Below are positions 58,399 to 64,000 of a stretch of DNA of 64,000 bases, one piece after another (position 1 is the stretch's first letter; each line of letters begins with the position of its first letter). The stretch is from Halovulum marinum. Its GTDB lineage: Bacteria > Pseudomonadota > Alphaproteobacteria > Rhodobacterales > Rhodobacteraceae. The position numbers were made by a program, and so were the translations under genes. The stretch lies in contig NZ_WIND01000006.1 of assembly GCF_009697225.1 (NCBI RefSeq), forward strand, positions 62,001 through 126,000, in the 5' to 3' direction. A model generated the notes under the pieces. The model did no database searches, was not told where the DNA came from, and saw only the letters and a program-made list of their open reading frames with translations.

Positions 58399-59487
58399 TC
58401 AGGCCGCGCGGGCCTTCCAGCGCCGGTAGTGCGCCGTCCAGGCCTCGGCGAAGCCGATGATCTCGTCCTGCGTCGTCACCGGCCCCAGCGAGACGCGGAT
58501 CGCGCTCGCGGCGGTGACGCCGTCATGACCCAGGGCGCGCAGCACGCGGCTTTCCTTCACCTTGCCGCTGGAACAGGCCGACCCCGCGCTGATCGCGTAT
58601 CCGGCCAGGTCCAGCTGCATCACCTGCGTCTCTCCCTTCCAGCCGGGCACGGCGAAACAGCTGGTGTTCGGCAGCCGCGGCTGGTCCCGCCCGACAAAGA
58701 TAATGTCCCCGGCGGCATCTTGCAGGGTCTTCTCGAGCAAATTCCTCAACTTTTCAACCCGGCGCCACGCGCCCGCCTCCTGGTCGCGCAGCGCGGCCTC
58801 GGCGGCGGCGCCGAAGCCGGCGATGCCGATCACGTTCTCGGTGCCCGAGCGTCGGCCCAGCTCCTGTCCGCCGCCCAGGGCCAGCGCGCCGATGTCCAGC
58901 CCGTCGCGCAGGATCAGCGCGCCGACGCCCTTCGGCCCGCCCAGCTTGTGCGCCGACAGCACCGCCAATTCCGCGCCCGACCAGGAAAAGGCGAACGGCA
59001 CCCGCCCGACCGCCTGCGTCGCGTCCAGCAGCAGCCGGTCGCAGCGCACAGCGCCGAATGGCCAACGCCCGTCCACCCGCTCCGGCACCGGGCGCAGCAG
59101 CCCGGTCTCGCCGCAGGCCACGCCCATGGCCAGCGTGTGCCCGCGCGCCTGCGGATCATCCGCTCCGGTCAGATCGAAATGCGCCCACAGCGCGTCATGC
59201 GCCAGATCGTCGACGCAGACCGCCGCGCCCGGCGGCCGCTGCGCCAGCACCATCGCCGCCTCGGTCGCGCCGCTGGTGAAGACCACCTCGTCGCGCTGGC
59301 AGCCCACCGCCGCGGCGACCTGCGCCCGCGCCCGCTCGATCACGCCCCGGGCGGCGCGCCCCTCGGCGTGCACGCTCGACGGGTTGCCGGCGACGTCCAT
59401 CGCCGCCAGCATCGCCGACCGCGCCGCGTCGCGCAGCGGCGCGGTGGCGTTCCAGTCCAGGTAGATGCGGCTCGCCGGCAGGCTCAT
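58399..59487 (-). CDS. NifS/IscS-type cysteine desulfurase
   Basis: The 362-residue PLP enzyme is a type I desulfurase: Y-L-D-W-N-A-T-A-P near the N-terminus, the PLP lysine in [11 protein letters not shown], and the mobile-loop cysteine in [17 protein letters not shown] is also conserved. It is the second gene of the iscR operon, so the operon encodes two desulfurases of different type, with SufS last. That arrangement is usual for iscR-suf operons in Rhodobacterales. Confidence 0.93.
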   Translation of the reverse strand: MSLPASRIYLDWNATAPLRDAARSAMLAAMDVAGNPSSVHAEGRAARGVIERARAQVAAAVGCQRDEVVFTSGATEAAMVLAQRPPGAAVCVDDLAHDALWAHFDLTGADDPQARGHTLAMGVACGETGLLRPVPERVDGRWPFGAVRCDRLLLDATQAVGRVPFAFSWSGAELAVLSAHKLGGPKGVGALILRDGLDIGALALGGGQELGRRSGTENVIGIAGFGAAAEAALRDQEAGAWRRVEKLRNLLEKTLQDAAGDIIFVGRDQPRLPNTSCFAVPGWKGETQVMQLDLAGYAISAGSACSSGKVKESRVLRALGHDGVTAASAIRVSLGPVTTQDEIIGFAEAWTAHYRRWKARAA

Positions 59488-59578
59488 GGCGCGCGCCCCC
59501 CTTCCACCGTCTCCAAATATCCCCGCCGGAGGCATCCGCCGCCGGCCACGGGACCCGCCGCCCGGATCGCTCGTCCGC

Positions 59579-60049
59579 TCATTCGTCGACCATCTCGACG
59601 AAGGCCGGCACCGCCGGGCACGGCGCCAGCGCGTCGGCGACGATGTCGCTCAGCCGGGTCTGGTGCAGGAACACGTAGACATAGGCCGACAGCTGCTCCC
59701 ACAGCCGCTCGGTCAGCCGCGCCGCGTCGGTGTCGCCGGTGGCGCCCGAGGCGCCGGCGCCGCGGCTCAGCGCGTTCATCGTCTCGTCGACCGCCTCCAG
59801 CACCTCCGAGATGCGGATCTTCTCGGCCGGCCGCGCCAGACGATAGCCGCCGCCGGGGCCGCGCACGCTTTCCACGATCTCGGACCGGCGCAGCTTGACG
59901 AACAGCTGCTCCAGATAGGCCAGGCTGATGTCCTGCCGCTCGGCGATCTCCGACAGCGCCACCGGCCGCCCGTCGGCGCCCAGCCCGCCCTCGCGCGCCA
60001 GGTCGGTCAGCGCGATCATCGCGTAGCGGCCTTTCGTGCTCAGTTTCAT
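59579..60049 (-). CDS. iscR: Rrf2-family regulator IscR
   Basis: IscR controls Fe-S assembly genes. The 156-residue protein has the Rrf2 winged helix (M-K-L-S-T-K-G-R-Y-A, I-S-L-A-Y-L-E-Q-L-F-V-K-L, S-V-R-G-P-G-G-G-Y-R-L). The three cysteines that hold the 2Fe-2S cluster in E. coli IscR (positions 92, 98 and 104) are missing. The only cysteine is Cys144 near the C-terminus (A-P-C-P). Rhodobacter sphaeroides IscR is known to be of this unusual kind. It leads the operon iscR-nifS-sufB and onward. Its promoter overlaps an ICE-like palindrome. Confidence 0.93.
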   Translation of the reverse strand: MKLSTKGRYAMIALTDLAREGGLGADGRPVALSEIAERQDISLAYLEQLFVKLRRSEIVESVRGPGGGYRLARPAEKIRISEVLEAVDETMNALSRGAGASGATGDTDAARLTERLWEQLSAYVYVFLHQTRLSDIVADALAPCPAVPAFVEMVDE

Positions 60050-60146
60050 GGGCTTGCTCCGAATGCCGGCGCGGCGGCGTTCCCAGTTGACGCATTCCGT
60101 GACAGTGCTTACTTACCTGCGACCGCGGGCTCCCCCGGACGCGAAT

Positions 60147-60159
60147 TAGAATGTTTCTA
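60147..60159. promoter_or_regulatory. ICE/Irr-box-like palindrome in the iscR promoter
   Basis: TAGAA-TGT-TTCTA is a perfect inverted repeat whose arms equal the core of the iron control element (TTTAGAA-N3-TTCTAAA) bound by Irr in alphaproteobacteria. It covers the -10 hexamer of the iscR promoter and lies about 100 bases before the iscR ATG. Irr repression of suf genes under low or high iron would act here; this is inferred from the motif. Confidence 0.65.
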
Positions 60160-60182
60160 TGTTGCCCTAGCGATTCCGTCAA
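60154..60182 (-). promoter_or_regulatory. iscR promoter
   Basis: On the minus strand TTGACG (60182-60177), a 17-base spacer and TAGAAA (60159-60154) make a good sigma70-like promoter. The expected start is near 60147, leaving a leader of roughly 100 bases before iscR. Confidence 0.6.
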
Positions 60183-60223
60183 CCAATCGCGGCAACACCA
60201 GAGAAACGCCAGAGAGGTGACAC

Positions 60224-60874
60224 ATGCCCGAGGTGATCTTCCCGGGGCCCGAGGGCCGGCTCGAGGGCCGCTACCACCCGCAACCGAACCGGGACGCCCC
60301 GATCGCCATCATCCTGCACCCGCACCCGCAGTTCGGCGGAACGATGAACAACAAGGTCGTCTACAACCTGCACTACGCGTTCCACGACCTGGGGTTCACC
60401 GTGCTGCGGTTCAACTTCCGCGGCGTCGGCCGCAGCCAGGGCGAATACGATCAGGGCGTGGGCGAGCTGTCGGATGCCGCCTCGGCGCTGGATTACCTGC
60501 AGAACCTGAACCCAAACGCCAAGGGCTGCTGGGTGGCGGGCTTCTCGTTCGGCGCCTGGATCGGCATGCAGCTGCTGATGCGCCGCCCCGAGATCCAGGG
60601 CTTCGTCTCGGTCGCGCCGCCGGCGAACATGTACGACTTCACCTTCCTCGCGCCCTGCCCGTCCTCGGGGCTGATCGTCAACGGCTCCGCCGACCGCGTG
60701 GTGCCGCCCGCCGACGTCACCGGCCTGTCCGAGAAGCTCAAGCAGCAGAAGGGCATCACCATCACCCACGAGGTGATCGAGGGCGCCGGCCACTTCTTCG
60801 AGCCGGGGATGGACCAACTGATGGGGCTGATCAACGCCTACGTCGGCCGCCGATTGACCGAGACCACGCGCTGA
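60224..60874 (+). CDS. Alpha/beta hydrolase family protein
   Basis: The 216-residue protein is a compact alpha/beta hydrolase. The oxyanion segment is L-H-P-H-P-Q-F-G-G-T-M and F-N-F-R-G-V-G-R-S-Q-G follows. The nucleophile motif is G-F-S-F-G and the C-terminal histidine lies in G-A-G-H-F-F. It resembles the YghX/OpgA-like small hydrolases found beside iscR in this order. Substrate unknown. It is divergent from iscR with about 175 bases between starts. Its stop codon lies in a 17-bp repeat tract. Confidence 0.88.
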   Translation: MPEVIFPGPEGRLEGRYHPQPNRDAPIAIILHPHPQFGGTMNNKVVYNLHYAFHDLGFTVLRFNFRGVGRSQGEYDQGVGELSDAASALDYLQNLNPNAKGCWVAGFSFGAWIGMQLLMRRPEIQGFVSVAPPANMYDFTFLAPCPSSGLIVNGSADRVVPPADVTGLSEKLKQQKGITITHEVIEGAGHFFEPGMDQLMGLINAYVGRRLTETTR

Positions 60875-60939
60875 CCGAAACCACCCGCTGAGCGAAAACG
60901 CCCGCTGACCGGGGTCGCCCGCCGACCGCCCGCGCCCGG
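60855..60939 (+). repeat. Five degenerate 17-bp tandem repeats at the hydrolase stop
   Basis: Units TGACCGAGACCACGCGC, TGACCGAAACCACCCGC and diverged copies start at 60855, 60872, 60889, 60906 and 60923. The second unit supplies the TGA stop. Because 17 is not a multiple of three, later copies offer stops in other frames as well. Confidence 0.75.
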
Positions 60940-61015
60940 ACCCGCGCAGCGGGCCGGGCCCAACGGGCGGAAGCGCCGCGCCGGCGGCGCGCCCGCCGGG
61001 CGGGAGCCCCGGCGC

Positions 61016-62128
61016 TCAGGGCCGGCTGATCCGCCCGCCGCTCACCGGCAGCCGCGCGCCGGTGGTCGACGGCGCCGAGGTCGGCAGCCCCCGCGCCACC
61101 CGCACCGCCAGATAGGCGAAGGCCTGCGCCTCGAGGAAATCGCCGTCCAGCGCCTCGGCCTCGACCGGGGCGACCTCGGCATTGGTGCGCGCGGCGATCA
61201 TCCCCATCAGCGCCGCGTTGTGCCGGCCGCCGCCACAGACCAGCCAGCGCGCCGGCGGCTCGGGCATGTGCCGCACCGACGCGGCGATCGTCGCCGCCGT
61301 CACCGCCGCCAGCGTCGCGGCGGCGTCCGCCGTCGCCAGCCCGGCGACGCGGTCCTGCAGCCAGGCGAAATGGTTCCGGTCCAGCGACTTCGGCGCCGGG
61401 CGGGCGAGATAGGGATCGGCCAGCACCTCGGCGACGACGGCCTCGTCGACCTGCCCGCCGGCGGCCAGCGCGCCGTCGCGGTCGAAGCTGCCCTGCCCGC
61501 GCGCGGCGACCAGATCGTCGATCGGCGCGTTGCCCGGCCCGGTGTCGAAGGCGACCAGCGCCCCCGGCCGCTCGGGCCGCGCCGCGGCCGGGTCGATCCA
61601 GGTCACGTTGGCGACGCCGCCGATGTTCAGGAACGCGGTGATCGCATCCAGACCCAGCATCCGGGCCAGCGCATGGTGAAAGAACGGCGCCAGCGGCGCG
61701 CCCTCGCCGCCCGACAGAACGTCGGCCGCGCGGAAATCCCAGACCACCGGCTTGCCGCCGTCGCGGGCCAGCGCCGCGCCGTCGCCGGCCTGGTGGGTGC
61801 GGAAGCAGGCGGGCTCGTGCGCCAGGGTCTGGCCGTGCATGCCGACGATCTCGGTGGTCGGGAAGAACCGCACCGCCTCGGCGTAAAGCCCGGCCAGCTG
61901 CGCCTCGATCCCCGGCAGCCGCGCGCGGTCGTCCTGCCAGAGCCCCTGGGCGGCGGCCAGTTCGGCGCGCAGGGCGTCCGGGAACGCCAGGAACCGCTTC
62001 GGCCCGAAGCCCAGCACCCCGACCCCGTCGGTCAGCAGCGCGGCGGCGTCGACCCCGTCCATCGAGGTGCCGCTCATCAGCCCCAGCGCCCAGACCGGGC
62101 GATCCTCGGGCGCGTCCCCCTCGGCCAT
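61016..62128 (-). CDS. anmK: Anhydro-N-acetylmuramic acid kinase
   Basis: AnmK phosphorylates and opens 1,6-anhydro-MurNAc during cell-wall recycling, giving MurNAc 6-phosphate. The 370-residue protein has the ATP-binding G-L-M-S-G-T-S-M-D-G-V-D near the N-terminus and G-M-H-G-Q-T. The catalytic Asp block is V-A-F-D-T-G-P-G-N, and V-C-G-G-G-R-H-N is also present. The ATG at 62128 follows a purine-rich AAGGAAAG tract. It is divergent from tyrS, a conserved neighbour in Rhodobacterales. Confidence 0.95.
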   Translation of the reverse strand: MAEGDAPEDRPVWALGLMSGTSMDGVDAAALLTDGVGVLGFGPKRFLAFPDALRAELAAAQGLWQDDRARLPGIEAQLAGLYAEAVRFFPTTEIVGMHGQTLAHEPACFRTHQAGDGAALARDGGKPVVWDFRAADVLSGGEGAPLAPFFHHALARMLGLDAITAFLNIGGVANVTWIDPAAARPERPGALVAFDTGPGNAPIDDLVAARGQGSFDRDGALAAGGQVDEAVVAEVLADPYLARPAPKSLDRNHFAWLQDRVAGLATADAAATLAAVTAATIAASVRHMPEPPARWLVCGGGRHNAALMGMIAARTNAEVAPVEAEALDGDFLEAQAFAYLAVRVARGLPTSAPSTTGARLPVSGGRISRP

Positions 62129-62199
62129 TTCGCTTTCCTTCACGTCCGGTTCCGCTATAGATGCGGGCCTGACAAAACCACCCCGACCGGACGGACGCA

Positions 62200-63450
62200 A
62201 TGACCTACAAACCCCGCTCCGAATTCCTGCAGGTGATGCGGGAGCGCGGCTTCATCGCCGACTGCACCGACCTTCAGGGCCTGGACGAACGCCTTCGGAA
62301 CGGCGCGGCGCCGGGGTACATCGGTTTCGATGCCACCGCGACCTCGCTGCACGTCGGATCGCTGATCCAGATCATGATGCTGCGCTGGCTGCAGAAGACC
62401 GGCAACAAACCGATCGTGCTGATGGGCGGCGGCACCTCGAAGGTGGGCGATCCCAGCTTCCGCGCCGACGAGCGCAAGCTGCTGGACGAGGCGCAGATCG
62501 CCCGGAACATCGAGGGCATCGGACAGGTCTTCGCCAAGTATGTCGACTTCGGCGAGGGCGGGACCGATGCCATCATGCTCGACAATGCCGAGTGGCTGGA
62601 CAACCTGAACTACCTGACCTTCCTGCGCGAGGTCGGGCGCTATTTCAGCGTGAACCGGATGCTGAGCTTCGAGAGCGTGAAAAGCCGCATCGACCGCGAG
62701 CAGAGCCTCAGCTTCCTCGAATTCAACTACATGATCCTGCAGGCCTACGACTTCATGGAGTTGAACCGCCGGCACGGGTGCGTGCTGCAGATGGGCGGCT
62801 CCGACCAGTGGGGCAACATCGTCAACGGCATCGACCTGACCCGGCGGATGCTGGGCAACGACGTCTACGGGCTGACCTCGCCGCTGCTGACGATGGCGGA
62901 CGGCACAAAGATGGGCAAGACGGCGGGCGGCGCGATCTGGCTGAACGCCGACATGCTGAGCCCCTACGAGTTCTGGCAGTTCTGGCGCAACACGCTGGAC
63001 GCCGACGTGGGCCGGTTCCTGAAGCTCTACACCGAGCTTCCGGTTGCCGAATGCGAGCAGCTGGGCGCGCTGGAAGGCGCCGGGATCAACGCGGCCAAGG
63101 TGCGCCTGGCGAACGAGGTCACCACCCTGTGCCACGGCCCGCAAGCGGCGGCGGCGGCCGAGGCGACGGCGCGCGAGGTGTTCGAGAAGGGCGGCGTGGG
63201 GGGCGAGTTGCCGACCACGACGCTGCAGGCCGCGGACGTGCCCGAGGGCGGCATTTCCATCGTGCAACTGCTGGTCAAGTCGGGGCTGGCAGGCTCGGGG
63301 AAAGAGGCCAAGCGGCTGATCGCGGACAATGGCGCGCGGCTGGACGACGAGGCGGTGACCGACGCCGGGCTGATGGTGGACAGGGGCCGCCTGGCGGGCA
63401 CGGTGAAACTGTCGGCGGGCAGGAAACGCCACGCGCTGGTGCGGCTGTAA
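62200..63450 (+). CDS. tyrS: Tyrosyl-tRNA synthetase
   Basis: TyrS charges tRNA-Tyr. The 416-residue class I synthetase has Y-I-G-F-D-A-T-A near residue 40 and a HIGH-type [16 protein letters not shown] and the K-M-G-K-T signature loop follow. The C-terminal S4-like RNA-binding domain has [17 protein letters not shown] element lies about 45 bases before the ATG, but no matching -35 box was found. Confidence 0.97.
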   Translation: MTYKPRSEFLQVMRERGFIADCTDLQGLDERLRNGAAPGYIGFDATATSLHVGSLIQIMMLRWLQKTGNKPIVLMGGGTSKVGDPSFRADERKLLDEAQIARNIEGIGQVFAKYVDFGEGGTDAIMLDNAEWLDNLNYLTFLREVGRYFSVNRMLSFESVKSRIDREQSLSFLEFNYMILQAYDFMELNRRHGCVLQMGGSDQWGNIVNGIDLTRRMLGNDVYGLTSPLLTMADGTKMGKTAGGAIWLNADMLSPYEFWQFWRNTLDADVGRFLKLYTELPVAECEQLGALEGAGINAAKVRLANEVTTLCHGPQAAAAAEATAREVFEKGGVGGELPTTTLQAADVPEGGISIVQLLVKSGLAGSGKEAKRLIADNGARLDDEAVTDAGLMVDRGRLAGTVKLSAGRKRHALVRL

Positions 63451-63829
63451 GCGCCGCGCCGGGCACCCGTTTGCACCGTGAAAAGGGGGGATCTCACCGT
63501 GAAAACCCCTTAAACCAATGATTTTAATGGGAAATAGATTTTATCTAGTGTGTTAACGGATGTTTCGGCGGCTACCCGCCTGCCGCGCGCCGTCCCTTAC
63601 TGCACGAGCAAATGAGAGGCTCGGTCCTGAATCCAGGGCAGGCCTGAAAAACTCTTCGGCCTCACCCTGCAAGCTGTATTCGCGAACGAGCTTCCTAACC
63701 GATTTCGTGATTGGCGTAACGTCGCTGGATGTCACCCATCTCGGATCACCAGCGGCTTCTTGAAACGGAAACGTGACCGCCTTGGGTATCGGGCCGCCGA
63801 GGATGCGCCTACCCCAGGATGTGCCGGGC
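63451..63829. other. AT-richer intergenic region with direct repeats, no certain gene
   Basis: This 379-base gap has far lower GC than the rest of the window, especially 63505-63560. It holds two copies of CACCGTGAAAA (63474-63484 and 63495-63505) 21 bases apart. A minus-strand frame (63553-63870) encodes a plausible 60-residue stretch (E-A-A-G-D-P-R-W-V-T-S-S-D, K-L-V-R-E-Y-S-L-Q-G) but has no credible start. It may be the remnant of a gene from outside this chromosome. Confidence 0.5.
63474..63505 (+). repeat. Direct repeat CACCGTGAAAA, two copies 21 bp apart
   Basis: The 11-bp copies at 63474-63484 and 63495-63505 are identical. The two-helical-turn spacing would put them on one face of the DNA. 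AAGGGG and CCCCTT overlapping them can also pair as an RNA stem. Confidence 0.7.
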
Positions 63830-64000
63830 CTAGCGCCCCAGCATCCACTGCCCGTTCGGGGTGAAGGCATGGAAGGCGAAGGCGAAGACGACCTCGTGCG
63901 GGACCGGGCGTCCGTCGGTGCCGTAGACGCGGATCGCGCCGACGTCCCTGCCCTGCGCGATCCGGCCCGTGTCCAGCGCCGAGGCCATGCCGGCGCGCCA
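63830..64000 (-). CDS. C-terminal end of a minus-strand gene, possibly DUF3179 family
   Basis: Fifty-six codons and a TAG stop are visible; the rest lies beyond the right edge. The segment reads S-A-L-D-T-G-R-I-A-Q-G-R-D-V-G, then V-F-A-F-A-F-H-A-F-T-P-N-G and ends W-M-L-G-R. It resembles the C-terminus of DUF3179 proteins known from roseobacters, but the match is from memory of a short stretch. Codon use is normal for this genome. Confidence 0.5.
   Translation of the reverse strand, partial: WRAGMASALDTGRIAQGRDVGAIRVYGTDGRPVPHEVVFAFAFHAFTPNGQWMLGR

Noticed and set aside
63560-63763. Plus-strand 67-residue frame near the right edge
   Set aside because: No ribosome-binding site and no recognisable features. 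The opposite strand gives the more protein-like sequence, and neither is certain.

Overview
The window is a very GC-rich (roughly 70%) stretch of a bacterial chromosome, almost entirely coding, and looks like a member of the Rhodobacterales (alphaproteobacteria; Rhodobacter, Paracoccus or Roseobacter type). The reasons are the gene order trpGDC-moaC-moeA-lexA, the block lpxB-lpxI-lpxA-fabZ-skp-bamA-rseP-dxr-cdsA-uppS-frr-pyrH, an iscR-led suf operon with extra membrane genes, LpxI in place of LpxH, a direct-repeat (GAAC-N7-GAAC) SOS box in front of lexA, and an IscR without the three usual cluster cysteines. No tRNA, rRNA, CRISPR array, insertion sequence or prophage was recognised.

Layout. 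0-6.6 kb: end of a divergent polysaccharide deacetylase-like gene, then a tightly overlapping plus-strand operon trpG-trpD-ung-trpC-moaC-moeA, then lexA with its own promoter and SOS box. 6.7-12.1 kb: comEC (minus) divergent from gltX, gltA and ybaK. 12.1-24.0 kb: a long minus-strand envelope and translation block (pyrH, frr, uppS, cdsA, dxr, rseP, bamA, skp, fabZ, lpxA, lpxI, lpxB) for lipid A, undecaprenyl phosphate, CDP-diacylglycerol, MEP isoprenoids and outer-membrane assembly. 24.2-28.9 kb: an accessory segment between pyrH and tsf with a PstS-like/OmpA fusion protein, a solitary creatinase and a glycine-zipper surface antigen. 29-30.8 kb: rpsB-tsf. 31-34.3 kb: pseudouridine catabolism (psuK-psuG), a DUF502 membrane protein and a LysE/ArgO exporter.

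34.3-40.1 kb: a YejA-like oligopeptide-binding protein, a divergent intergenic region that appears to encode a small RNA of about 77 nt (good sigma70-type promoter, internal hairpin, strong intrinsic terminator), 3-hydroxybutyrate dehydrogenase with a patatin-like hydrolase, a cupin-HTH regulator, a DsbA-family oxidoreductase and a tiny lipoprotein. 40.3-48.8 kb: mfd, a small membrane protein, hemB, a SYLF-domain lipoprotein and a penicillin-acylase-type Ntn hydrolase. 48.8-60.0 kb: a minus-strand suf region running iscR, nifS-like desulfurase, sufB, a repeat-bearing membrane protein, ybjQ, two small membrane proteins, sufC, sufD, three Yip1-like membrane proteins and sufS, followed by a secreted coiled-coil protein. 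sufA and sufT are not present here. The iscR promoter carries an Irr/ICE-like palindrome on its -10 box. 60.2-63.5 kb: an alpha/beta hydrolase, anmK and tyrS. The last 0.5 kb is an unusually AT-rich non-coding stretch followed by the C-terminal end of another minus-strand gene.

Most of the window is housekeeping. The parts that go beyond routine annotation are the putative sRNA at 36.2 kb, the control region of iscR, the unknown membrane proteins inside the suf operon, and the accessory segment at 24-29 kb. I did not find a clearly new multi-gene system such as a defence island.
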